Below are positions 13,434 through 25,630 of a DNA stretch of 64,000 nt, piece by piece. Origin of the DNA: Chlorokybus atmophyticus (lineage: Eukaryota > Streptophyta > Chlorokybophyceae > Chlorokybales > Chlorokybaceae); contig RHPI01002615.1 in NCBI GenBank assembly GCA_009103225.1, positions 355,857-419,856 of the forward strand, given 5' to 3'. Positions within the stretch are counted from its first letter, which is position 1. Every line of letters begins with the position of its first letter. Below the pieces are notes generated by a model, which worked only from the letters and a program-made list of their open reading frames with translations, had not been told where the DNA came from and did not search any database. The translations under genes and the position numbers were made by a program.

Positions 13434-16400
13434 CTAGCCTTGGCTCTTGTCCTGTGCAAGGAGCTTGCGCCATCTGTTTTTGACAACCCTCATGAGGTTG
13501 GGTGCTTCGGGCACGTGGACCATCTTGGCGACGGCGGTGACGGGGAGGCTGAGAGATCCGACAAGGACAGATGCAATCCATTGCTGGGAGGTGAGCGGTT
13601 GTGTCGAGGCAAAGGTGGACAGGAACTGCACGATGAGGTACTGGCACGACACTGTGAAGCCAATCACGCCGAGAAACACCTTGTTGTTCAGGATACCGTC
13701 GAACACATTGATGCGCTCCAGGTCCCGCGCACTCAGCTCGTTGAACACCTGCACACGAGTCCAACCTCAAAAGGGAGATGATACACTGTAACGTGATGGC
13801 TGTAGATGTGTATATATAATACAGGTACATGGACGGCGCCTATGCTACGCTACCACGCACAGTGAATGAGTGACAGCAAGTTTACGACAGTTTCAATAGT
13901 GTCCTGCCGGACGAGAAGGACAAAAGAGTGTCTTATGAAACATGCATACAAGGATAGTGAAACGGTAAGACACTTGGGTTACGCTTACTATCACAGCTGC
14001 GTACCTGGAGGAACACGAACACGTTAAAGATGAGGGTGTCCAACACCTTTGCGTCGTTCCACACATTGGAGGCCTCGATCTGGCCCATCCCAAACGGGGG
14101 CCTTTCCAGGCCGAACAACTCATAGCCGAACAACTGGATGCCAAACAGCACAATGAGCTGGAATATGATCTGCGTAATCATGTTGCGCCACATCGTGTTG
14201 GAAATCAGCTCCTCTCTGCATTACAAACCCAGAAGCCGAGCAGTCAGCCTCCAACACACGAGATAATGCAGCTCAGGATTATCATTAAAACCATCTTGAG
14301 CCTTACGTGCGGCCGTACGGCTTGCGTGACATCAGCCTCTCCGTAGGTGGCTCTGTGCCCAATGCAAGCGCACCCATCGTGTCCATGATGAGATTCACCC
14401 ACAACAGCTGCACGGCCGTGAGCGGCGCCACACCCATGGTGGCCGCCGACACGAAGTTGAGGGTCAATGCAACGACATTCACGGTCAGCTGGAACTGCAC
14501 GAACTTGCGGATATTTTCAAACACCGATCGACCCCATCGGACAACCTGCAAGGCCGAGTATGAACGCACGAGCATGTGCTGGTACAAGCGTGTAGACATC
14601 ATTGCCTGCTTTGTCCCATGCCACATAACGAGTGTGCTGGCACGCATACCGTGACAATGGTGGCAAAGTTGTCGTCCAGAATAACAACATCGGAGCTTTC
14701 TTTGGCGATCTCAGTGCCAGCGATGCCCATGGCAAGACCAATGTCAGCCTACATGAAGCAGTTAGCTGCTACTTACTAACACAACGCACAAGGACCTTGT
14801 CTGCCTTGCTCGACAACAACAACCTCAACACAGTACCTCGTGCAATGCAGGTGCATCGTTTGTGCCATCTCCAGTCACCGCAACCACTTCGCCCATCTCA
14901 CGCAGCAGCTTGACGAGGGTGTACTTGTCTGTTGGTGATGACCTCGCAAGAACCTGCAATGAGTGTTGCGGTTGCCGGCATGTTTGCATTGGTGTATGCT
15001 GAACTACCATCACTACTCACCTCCAAGCGCGGCACAATCTCCATCATCTGTTCCTTTGACAGCTTGCGGAACTCAGGTCCCTCCATGGCAATGCCATTGT
15101 CGGTGAGGATCCCGCACTCGCGTGCGATAGCCTTTGCAGTGACAATGTAATCGCCAGTGACCATACGCACCTGCCAAGGAATAAGTGAGACTCCAGGTCA
15201 CCAGCATTGACACACGTACCGTATTGTGAGCATAGAGCAGGTACCCGAGCACAGCATGCTCACAACAGCTAACAACTTTGCACCAACAATGCCTCAGCAA
15301 CCAAGTTTGCAGTACGAACCTTGATGCCAGCGCTTTGGCACTCACGCACAGCAGCAGGTACACCTGGCCTGCACGGGTCCTGCAAGCACATGCACTCGGG
15401 TCAGCATGCGGACCATCATACATACTTGGATGACACTACACACAATTCTCCTCACCTTGATGCCAACAACACAGAGCAAAGTTGACTCTTTGTCTGGAAG
15501 CGCCTCTTCACTCAAACCGTCGGCTTCATGCTCAGCAGCAACATCACAATACGTCAACGCCAATGTTCGCAAGCTCTCCTCGGCCATGCCAAGCACCATC
15601 CCTTGTAGCTCTTCCATCTATGGGAGTGCAACAATGTTGCCTTGCCTCCAACAGATGCAGTGCTAGGTGTGCGTGCCGATTGCATTATCACAAAGCTGCA
15701 GGTTTGAACAGACACCTTCTCGGGTGTGATGTCGACGACGCTGCCATCTGGAACCATCATCTTGGTGCAGTTCTTCAACCCGATCTCTGCTGCGCCCTTC
15801 CAGTGCATTCGCTTCAACCCATCCTCTGCCTAATGAACACAAAAAGTTATGAGAGAGAAGGAAATAGTGCTGCTGCTATACAACAGAGGAGCGAGAAATA
15901 CTGCTTCTATACAACAGACTCAACACGCAAATAAACCCTTGACTACCTGCACCAAAACGCCCATGCGCTTCTTGGAGGAGTTGAAAGGGACAACCCTCAA
16001 GAACTGCGCCTTGGCACGCTCAGCCTTGAAATCCGCCCCCATCTACCATAAGAATGGGCGTAAGTTGTATGCTGGATGAGGAAGTACCATACCAACCGCC
16101 TTTTAACATACGCTGGCATGCACAGCATGTGCAATGCACAAATAAGTGCACATGTACAGACAAATGTAAATCTGAAAACTGTGCGTCATGTAGCATCCAA
16201 AAGCAGTCGCAGCCATGCAAGGGGACCATTGAAACCCAGCCGACACTGATATTTGAAGAGCACCTGAGTGCCGTATAAGAGCACAGCATATTCTGTAGGC
16301 TTGCCTGCGATCTCCACCCGACCTTCCTGCAAGATAAGCAAGGACACAGTTACTAATTGTTAGGAATAGCAATGAGACCAGTCCCGCTTGCTACCACGAC

Positions 16401-19400
16401 AGGCACATATGTATTGCTAAGAACGTCACGACATCTCTACCGGATTGCTTTCCTCCTGCAGTGCAAGCTGCTATCAGAGTCCGACAGGTCAAAGAACATG
16501 TGCAGTGCATCTCTCAGCAGTGAAAGACAACAGAGGTGCACAGGCGAACAACAAATAGCAAGTCTAATATAACCAATGATCCGTTATGCCAAGGACTGTC
16601 TGGCTCACTGCCATGCACAAGTAGTACCACAAGCGACATTGTCAGCCTATGTGTTGTATGCAACACAAGACATACCGCAGTGACGAACACGTTGCCGTCA
16701 GAGTTTGTGCAGATAGCCTCCTTCGTTATCTATGCAGTCAGGTGGTAGTCAGTACTTGCATGCAAAGTGCAGAAGCGCGTGACAAGAAGGCAAGACATAC
16801 GCGCACACATGCATGCATGCGCGCGAGCACACAATGCAGACATGCTGCTGGTGCACCACGTCTGCATTCAAAGCGGCCAAGCATTGGTAAATCTGGCACA
16901 AGCAGATGTCAATTGCATGACCAACATGGCTGCATGCATGCATCATGGTTGCATGTTGCGTGCAGCCTTGCTACATGTAAACATGACACATTCATCTTTT
17001 AACGCCCGAGGTTACTCACATTGAGAACAATGTCTGCGACATGGTGGGCCGGGACATCATCGTGATAGATGCAGCCAGCTAGCCACGAGCGTGCCACGAC
17101 CATCTGCAAGCCCAGCAATTCAAGCCATGTTAACTTGACAAGCTACATCAGATTGGGGTCTTGTTTCCTTTTTACAGGCATTGCTGTAATTTAACGCACC
17201 TTATTGGTTGTCAAGGTGCCCGTCTTATCACTGCATATAGTATTCACACCACCCATTGTTTCGCATGCTGCCAGCTTGCGAACCTGCCAGGGACAATTCA
17301 TATTCAGTACAATATTGAACCAGTACCAATACCAGGACTGGCCTGTTTCAATCGAGACATTCCACCATACCAGCGCATTATCCTTGGCCATCTGCCTCAT
17401 TGAGTAGGCAAGACTGCACAACAACAGGTTGGTTAAGTTACTACAGTAAATAGCTGGCACATCACCAACGCAGCCAGAGATCCACGAACATACAATGCGA
17501 GTGCATGTACAAAGATGACACTGTAAACGCGTAGCGGTGATTACCCTACATTAAAAGTGAGTTAAACTCACGCACCTCAATGTGACTGCCAATGGCAGAC
17601 CTTCTGGAACAGCAACGACCACAATGGTAACCTGTGCAAGTAAGCAACTCTTGGCAAGAGCACAGACAGCATTGCCGTTGCCGACTTGGTTACCAAATTC
17701 ACTCAAGCAATAAGAGCTTCATGAAAAGAAAGCCATGCTTACCGCTATGGCAAAGAACTTGACTACATTGTGCAGGTCAACACTACTGAAGGAGAGTATA
17801 GAAAGGTGCATGTTCTCAATGAAATACCTGCATGTCCAAGTGGTAAGAGAGATTAGCTGCATTGAGGTGCTGCTAAACAGAGGGAGTCCCATAGTTGTTT
17901 GGTTACAAGCATGCTTACTTTCCTAGAAGAATAGCAAATACGAGGACAGCAACAGCCAGGCCTATATTGCCAATGGCTGTGGCTGTGTTCCCAAGGCGCT
18001 GCTGCAGAGGGGTTTCCTCTGCTTGGTCTTCACTAACGGAGGACATGACGCTGCCCCACTCAGTATCCATACCCACAGCTGTGACCTGCGCAAGACATCA
18101 CTCTCAAGGGTTTGTAGAGACATTAGCGTAGGCATGGACGAGACCATAGAGACAATGACTATGACTCACCAGCATTGTACCATACCCATCTGCAACCTTG
18201 GTTCCTGAAAGTAGGAAAGGCCTCACATGCGCATCTTTATTGACCTGGTCATGACAACGCAACTTAGCACCATGAATTGAACTGCGCTGCACATCTCTAC
18301 CATAACAGATGAATGGCTTCACATTGCACGACCCAAGCACAGCCAGCACAACAACATGGCTGACGTGCTTGTTTATGTTTTCAGATGGCATTGCGTGACA
18401 ACAGCAGCCACGTGATATTATGAAGAAAACCAACCCCAGGAATGGTTACAATTGCACTCACCGGTTCACTCTCGCCAGTCATGCTGGACTCGTCACACAC
18501 AACGGAGAACCCCTCGACAAGCACACCATCTGCGGGAACCTGGCACACAGTTTGTATTAGACTGGGCCATAAGGCCATAACAACACATTGCACATCCGGG
18601 ATGAGAGCATACTCGCTCAGTCATGTTCTACCTGATCACCAGTGTTGATGTGAATAATGTCGCCGACCAGGATGTCATAGATGGAAAGCTCTACTCGGCG
18701 GCCTCCGCGGGTAGCCTAAACTTAGTTGGTCAAAATGCCATTCCCGATGTATGTCTCAAGCTACACAGAACCACACAAGCAACACCCACCTTGACTGTGA
18801 TGTTCTTCTTGCGTTTATTTAGTTCTTGGAATTGAAGAGACTGGTTGTAGTTGTTGCCAGCTGACACTAGTAGTACAATTACAATAGCGAAAACAATTCC
18901 GGCACTGTCGTACCAACCGTCTGACGAGTGCTGCAGTGACATACTTGCAGTTCAGTTGGCAACCCAACAACAGGCACAATGCCATGCTGCACAAGCAACA
19001 CTGCGACACAACTCTTACCTCTGCGACCTCCTCAACAGCAAAGGATACAGCAGCAGCTGCTGCAAGTATTCTCAAAGTTGTGTCTTCAGATGCTTCAACT
19101 AGATAGTCCTGTGAGCTGTAGGGTAAGCACGATGCCAACTGGACTCGCAAGTCATGCGCAATTGATGCGCCATACCCAAAAAGATTTGGATTGCCGTTCA
19201 GGGTACGTGTTTGAGCCATATTGTTCGCCGCGTTGCCGAAGAAACTCAGTGTCGTGCTCAGGCAAGCCCACATTGGTATCGACCTGCAGACCAGCAGCTA
19301 ACCCCTGGACCTGCACGCCCACATAAACCATGACATTGGTGCTGAAATCGGATGCATGGCAGCATGCATGAGTTATAATAACATTTACAGCAGAAAGCTC

Positions 19401-20309
19401 ATAATGCAGATGCAAGCTCTCCTGCATACACCGCCATGATGCATGTAAGCTTGCTTACCCCTCCATATTCAGCAAGAGACTCCATGCTTCGTGACTGCAA
19501 CAGCTTGACCAAGGTTTCACGAGGGATGCCATGGACATGTGCATGCACACTGCCTGCTCACAGTAGAGAACAGATCGGCAGGGCCTCCACTAATAGGGAT
19601 CAGTGTTGTGATGTACGGCAAGTGGGTGAGATGCGTCCCAAAAGAAACCATCTATGCTAGCAAATGGCCTCTGACTTGGCCTAGCATGCGACTACCTACT
19701 AAACAGCGGCGCTCCAAAGGGTGCTACAACTGACATGCATGCGGAAGCCGATGCAAAGCAGTTCAGTATGCGACAACGATGAAGTATGCATTCAACCAAA
19801 CTCGTTGTGCACACAAACATGCCCTGTCCGGGAAGCCATAAATGCCTTCAACCAAGAGCTGATTTTTGTGCAAACAAGGTGGACGAGTGCAAGTGCTTGT
19901 CACTTCAGCTGTGCTCGTGAAGCTGGGCTGGCACAGCACCCTGCATGCAGCTACGCTGCGCTCGTCATTTTGTGCAGTTGCAAACTATTACTGACGACAT
20001 GATGATGACAGGACGACGCTTCAATTGCACCATCTTACCGTTCAGAGTGTCTTCATGCGCATCGGAGGTAGGCTCTGACGTTGAGGCTGCTGAAGATGAC
20101 TGTTCGCGTTCTTCTTGCGTCTCGGTAAACTGTGCCTGAGAGGTCGTTATTGGCGCCTGCGCACCCAACCCAAGCCTTCGGTACGTGTTTGTGAACAGGA
20201 AGTGCCAATTCACTATGGCTTGAGTGACATGCAACATCTGGACAGCCCATGATCGGGTGGGTGACGACAACCGGCCTTCACTGCTTACGAAGTCCACGTG
20301 ATGTTGCAA
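13434..20309 (-). CDS. P-type Ca2+-transporting ATPase, plant ACA/PMCA (type IIB), about 26 exons
   Basis: Pumps Ca2+ out of the cytosol at the expense of ATP, in the plasma membrane or an endomembrane. About 26 short exons run from roughly 20030-20309 to 13434-13750. Landmarks in order: an N-terminal basic segment ([24 protein letters not shown]) that could be the autoinhibitory, calmodulin-binding region; [50 protein letters not shown] and MTGESEP (actuator); [17 protein letters not shown]; the phosphorylation site [12 protein letters not shown]; the nucleotide domain ([27 protein letters not shown]); [33 protein letters not shown]; and a C-terminus ending LLAQDKSQG. The C-terminal tail is short, so regulation would be N-terminal as in plant ACA pumps. 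The joining phase of exon 1 to exon 2 was checked; the exact start codon is less sure. Confidence 0.95.
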
Positions 20310-20341
20310 ATTATGTTCTATGCAATCCCATTACACAGCTT

Positions 20342-21090
20342 TCAGCAGGGCTCAACAATGCTGGTTAGCGGTGAGAGGTTGCTGATGAAAACACCTCAAC
20401 AGGACAGGTTGCATGCGCGAAAAAGCAAGTATAGCTGACAACTCAAAAACGTGCACCTGTAACCGTCTGCTCTCCACGTTCCATTGTCTCCTTGAGCGAA
20501 GCTTGTTTGCGGGCAGTCGACACCTGGCACGCAAACTGCACGCTCAATATACTGAACTGATCAATAAATGCAGACGGGCAATACATGGGCAATTCTTGAT
20601 TGACCTGAAAACAAGACAATGCATGTTGTCGAGCACGAAAGATCCGCAAGACAGTGTGGATACAACATGGTTGTTGGGGCCCAAACAGTCGACAACAAAA
20701 ATCGGACACTGCTCCGAGCGGAAGGTAACATCAACCATAGCTTGGAGAACGACTGCAATGCTTTCCTGTAGCTTGTTCTAGCCAAAGCGCAGACATCTGG
20801 TGCATGCGGGAGAGCAGCTAATAGCCAATGCACACCCTTACTACCAAAGTTTCAAGCCTGTGAGGCATGTAATGGTGCGATGTGCAAATCGCAAGCGCAG
20901 CATGACCAATGCCCGTTCCATCACATGCTTACCTTCTACTTGACCGATCAACAAAGCAGCTCGTCGCTGCATGCAAGCAGCATCTGCTGCGAGTCAGGCC
21001 AGCTCTCGCCACGCTGACGCTTCCACTAACGTTGCTACTAGCTGAGGTGGACGCTGCCCCTACTGTACACACCGGCAGTACCGCCGCCAT
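20342..21090 (-). CDS. Candidate small plastid-targeted protein, five exons
   Basis: Five segments with GT-AG borders join in phase: 20933-21090, 20845-20857 (13 nt), 20736-20765, 20457-20604 and 20342-20394. The result is 133 aa. The N-terminus is rich in Ala, Ser, Arg and Val (MAAVLPVCTVGAASTSAS) and reads like a plastid transit peptide; the remainder includes LETLESIAVVLQAM and FIDQFSILSVQFACQVSTA. No family is recognised. Its stop lies only about 30 bp before the putative Ca2+-ATPase ATG on the same strand, so the last exon may be wrong, or these exons may belong to a longer N-terminus of the ATPase. Treat as a hypothesis. Confidence 0.35.
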
Positions 21091-21923
21091 TGCGCCTAGC
21101 TGAACGCACCCAACAAGACAAGCTAACCTACCTACACGAAAACCTCCAGTCACCAAACCTCTTCTTCGACCAGCTTCCGCACCACGACGATGCCACCAAC
21201 CCCGCCGCCTCCACCGCCGCCGCCGCCTGCTCCACCTTCGCGTCTGCCACTGTCACGCATGCCTTTCTGTGTGTACCGTGCAGCAGAAGCAAGGACCCTT
21301 TGACTCAACTAACCGACCTCAAACTTTGATTCACTCAAGAGGAGCAGTGAACTGACTCTCGGAACTGGTGAATCAAGTTTAGTTCACGAGCACGAGCTGT
21401 CTGAATCAGGCAATGGATCAATCCGCCATTTGCCGTATCTCCCACCTTCCTGGCTGAGACTCTCCTGGCGCGCAAACACGGGGACAAATATCCCTGGTGG
21501 GTGTGTCGCGTCAAAGTACACTTTGTGTATAACGTTTGCCGTTCTTCTCAGCCGCCAGTTAGTCGTTTTGAGCCTCAGAACAGGGCGCGCAGCCCGCGGC
21601 CTGTAAACCAAAGTTAGCCCGTCGCGATGAAATCCGTTTAGCGACACTGGCATGTTCGGACAAATCTACATTCACCCCCTCATTTTTCTTTGCCATAAAC
21701 TCGGGATCCGGAATTGTGTCGAGTGTGTTTTCGCGGCAGATCTCCTCAGACTGACACAGTGTCAGCTCTGCTGCTGAGTTCCGTACCGTTTCTTTAGGTC
21801 CCGGTTCCGCTCCATCATGTCCTGGTTCAGGGTCAATAGGCCGGGTCGGGGACCCGCACTGGGTATTCATGAACCAAACCCTAATTTGTCAAAGCGTGCA
21901 TTGTCGCCGCTGCCACCGTAGCG
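21091..21923. other. Divergent intergenic region upstream of THOC1
   Basis: Separates minus-strand genes from the plus-strand THOC1 gene and should hold both promoters. Two overlapping minus-strand open frames (21559-21870 and 21384-21653) are free of low-complexity sequence but match nothing I know and have no supporting splice structure. A GCCGCC-rich stretch lies at 21190-21235. Confidence 0.4.
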
Positions 21924-24900
21924 ATGGCGGCGGCGATGGAGGTGGCGACCATGCCCGAGGTCGTGTGCGTGTATGATCAGGAGCGCAACCGCATTGTGGT
22001 ACATATGTGCTTATTTTCATCGGCGTTTGGCTGTACGTGGCACAATGCTGAACTGTTACATTGCATACGTAGCTTGGAGTTTGGCTATTTTCTCAGCATA
22101 CCCTGTCATAGCTGAGTTGCTCGTACAAAATCGCTCATTGATGTAGTCTTCTCTAGTCAAGTACACCTTGTAGGTAGTGCATAGAGCATAGCATCTAACC
22201 ATGCATGCTAATGACTGACTGTATTTCATGAGTACACTGGCGCTCTGTGCAGCAATCTACATGTAACCTCTTGTCTGAGCACAGCTTTATTAATTGTGAG
22301 CGGTTTCGGTGGCTCAGAGCGTATATAAATGCAGGTTCTGCATGCTTAATATGATTGTTGCACAACTCTTGGTGTCCAAGCATGGTCACAATTTCCTTGT
22401 GCACTCGCATTGCTGATCCAGTAAAATTTGCATTATGGCAGGATGCTTTGCGTCGTGCTGTTGCCAGCGGAGCAACATCAGCCGATGCGGCTGTGCAGGC
22501 ACTGAGAGAGGGAATTACTTCACTGCAAGACTCACAGGTATACTGTCGAGTTACGCCTGTACCATGCAACTTGAGAATCCTCAAGGTCAGTTGCCCAATT
22601 TTCTCTGTTTTGCGTACAGGGTGCACAGCCACTGCGTGAGCTGAATGGTGAAGAGAAGATTGTTGTTGAGGGTGCTTTTCGATATCTGCTTGATGAGTAC
22701 ACGGTGCGTTCGGCCATGCCGTATATGAAGCATGCATGCAGTTGGTTTGTGCAGCAGGACAGCTGTCATCATTGTGCAACTCAGTGTGCGATTTGCAGCG
22801 CAGTGCGTATACCGCGAATGCTCCGGTCATGCAGCACAGAGGCGAACCTCCTGGAGCTGCACCAATCATGCCGCGTCTTTTGGGTAAGCATGTTGTGCAC
22901 AACAACCTATGCACACAACCAACATTGACGTAACCTGTGCTGCTTGACAGATCTTGCTCTCTCACTGTGTGAGTCCAACAAAACGGAAGCCGGGCTAATC
23001 CTCCTCCTGTTTGAGGACCTGCTTGAAGGCTGCAGCATAGCGGACTGCGGGGAGGCCTTCACGTACATGGAGTCCAAGCTTGCAATCATTGGCAGGAAGG
23101 ACATATTCCTTAGAGGCAAGCTGATCGTGCTGCGCACGTGCACGGAATTGCTGCGCCGGCTGTCCAAGTGCTATGACCTGGTGCTCAGCGGCCGAGTGCA
23201 CATGTTCCTGGCCAACCTGTTCCCGTTGAACGACAAGTCGGGTGCCAACCCGACAGGCGCATTTAATCTGAGCAACATTACAACCTTTGAGGACGAGCAA
23301 GCGGCAGCAGGCTCGCTCCCGGAAAGCAACGGTGGCAAGCCTCTTCTGGATTACAACTTCTACAAGAGCTTCTGGTCCCTGCAAAAATCCTTTCAGATCC
23401 CGTCCACGGTGATCCAGCCCGGCGGCTGGAGCCAGCTGGTGTCCACTCTTAATGTGGTCTTAAACATATTTGAGTCCCAACCGTTGTCGGCTTTTGACAC
23501 CTCCAGCCACAAAGACAGTAGTAACCATGACCTTAACTTCTACGACACCAAGTACTTGACGTCCAGCAAGCTCATGCCTTTGCAGCTCCGGGATCCCAAC
23601 TTTCGCCGCCATATGCTCGTACAGTGCTGTATCCTCTTTCAGTATCTCAAGGTACACATCGTGTCCACGTACAGGTTTGGTAAACTCTCGCAATATCTTT
23701 TGGTGTCAAGCTAACAACCTTCTGCCGACTCGGTAGGATCCAAAGAACTTGAAAGACCAAAAGGAGCCCGTGTTGAACGAGAAGCAGATGGCTGAGTTCA
23801 ACTCAGTGCAAGCCCGAGTGCATACGCTGCTAGAGGCTACCCCACCACATGGCGCTGATTTCCTTAAGGCTATTCTGCACATCCTTGACCGAGAAAATGC
23901 ATGGGTACGCACACATCTGCCACGACTTTGTGCGCAATTGCAACTCTGCAACTACTACTACTTTGGCTGCTGTCTATGAGAATGCAGAAATTGAATTGCT
24001 GTTCCTTCCCTTGATGTTGTAACATGCTCCCCAGATGGCATTGCATTCGCGCGCGTGTTCATCTCAGCAGAGCACTTGCTATTGATCAGGTGGCTTGGAA
24101 GAGAGCCGGCTGTCCGGAGATGGAAAGGCCGCCCGAGCGCGCGGTGAGGTCGGCAGCGCAGGCGGCCTCAATGAGGAAGCGCAAGCTCCCCCCCGGTGGT
24201 GCGGGCGGCGTGCGTATGGGCAACCCAGAGCTGGACCGCTTGTGGAACATCTCCGCAGACAACCTGGCGTTCCTGAAGACCCGTGCACACACGCGGCTGC
24301 CGGACGTGGTGGAGTTCCTGCAGCCTATGGCGGAGCAGCTGGACCCCGACGCTGGCATCGATGAGGAGTACAAACTCAAGAACGACCGCGTGTACTGCTG
24401 GAAGGCCCTTCGCCTCATCGCACGTGCGCAGCTACCGTCCTTCCCCGCCGCTGCCGTGGAAGAGGACCTTGAGAAGGTTGTTCCGTCCATCATAGCCACC
24501 GCGCAGAGAGCCAATGATGCAACAAGCCCGACCGCTCAACAACAACAGCAGCAGCAGACAATCACCAACCAGGACACCCAAGACCATGCAACACCAATCA
24601 GTACTACTACTACTCCCCCTCCTTCAGTAACAGGTTCTGGTGCTGCCCCAACGCCGCCACGCGCTGCTGTTTCAACCGAGCAGGCTGCCATCACTTCGCC
24701 CCAGACCGATGCCAAGCCCGCCATCGCACCAATAACAGAGCCAGCCAGTGCATTGCAAGCACCGGCTGCAGTGGAGCAACAGCAACAACATCAGCGCATC
24801 AGCGCCAATGACAAGAAGTCGGCTGCAGTGACAACAGCAACAACTCCTGAACCACCAGCAGCGGGTCAACAGGTGAAAGCAGTGACAACAGCAGGAGCTC

Positions 24901-25283
24901 AGCCTCGGCCGGCTGCTGCTGCTGCCGCTGCTCCACAATCTCCAACAGGGAGGGTGATCAGGAGGCCTCTCGCCTCAGCCTCGGACAAGCAACCCAAAGC
25001 AGCAGAGTCTCCGTCATCAATCCCCGCGAAGCGCCCCTTGCCCGAGGCAGACACACCCATCACAGCAGCGGCAGCGAAGGTCCCTTCCTCAAACCTTAAA
25101 GCTGCCACAGCACAGAGTCCAGCTGCAGCGTCCTCCCCACAGCCGGCCTCAACACAAGTAGTTAGTCCCACAGCAGCAGCTAAGCAGCACGCGCAGCTGA
25201 AGACGGCAGCAGCCACGCCACCTGCCAGCACACCAAAGGAGGGAGGGTCTGAAGTGCAGAAGCGGAGAAGGATACAGAGGTAG
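21924..25283 (+). CDS. THOC1: THO complex subunit 1 (THOC1/HPR1)
   Basis: Core subunit of the nuclear THO complex, which couples transcription to mRNP packaging and export. Seven exons join in phase: 21924-21998, 22442-22537, 22620-22703, 22799-22883, 22951-23651, 23737-23904 and 24090-25283, giving 800 aa. Family signatures lie in exon 5: LILLLFEDLLEGCS, FTYMESKLAIIGRK, TCTELLRRLSK, GRVHMFLANLFPLNDKSG and FYKSFWSLQKSFQIP. Exon 6 has HILDRENAW, continued by VAWKRAGCPEMERP and by LDRLWNISADNLAFLK in exon 7. The last roughly 260 residues are Ala/Pro/Gln/Thr-rich with polyglutamine. A death domain like that at the end of animal THOC1 is not seen. The start ATG gives MAAAMEVATMPEVVCVYDQE. Confidence 0.94.
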
Positions 25284-25630
25284 GTAGGAAGGCTTAGTGT
25301 TCTCAATCAGCAGGCGTTATTTTTGTGAGGGGGCACATTGCTGCTGTGTTTGTAAAGAACGTCAAATTAAGAGGGATCTAGTGGCTTCAGGCATGCGAAG
25401 ATGGCAGCTGTTGTTGTGTGCAGTCTGCATGTCGTGCTCCACCAGCAAGGCTTTTTGTCATTTGAGATGTGCATCGACTTGGTTGTGCATGCCATGATAC
25501 GAGCCTGTGTGTTCTTGCCTTTGATTGGCACATGTTGCTCAAGGGGAGTTACCCCAATGAATGTACAATATACGCCATCACTGTGTTGCTACAGGCCTGC
25601 TCGAATTGCAATGGCATGAGCAACGGCACA
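25284..25630. other. Short intergenic region between convergent genes
   Basis: Contains the 3' ends of THOC1 and the EF-hand gene. No feature was recognised. Confidence 0.5.

Noticed and set aside
21384-21870. Two overlapping minus-strand frames of 89 and 103 codons
   Set aside because: No splice support, no recognised family, and they lie where promoters are expected.
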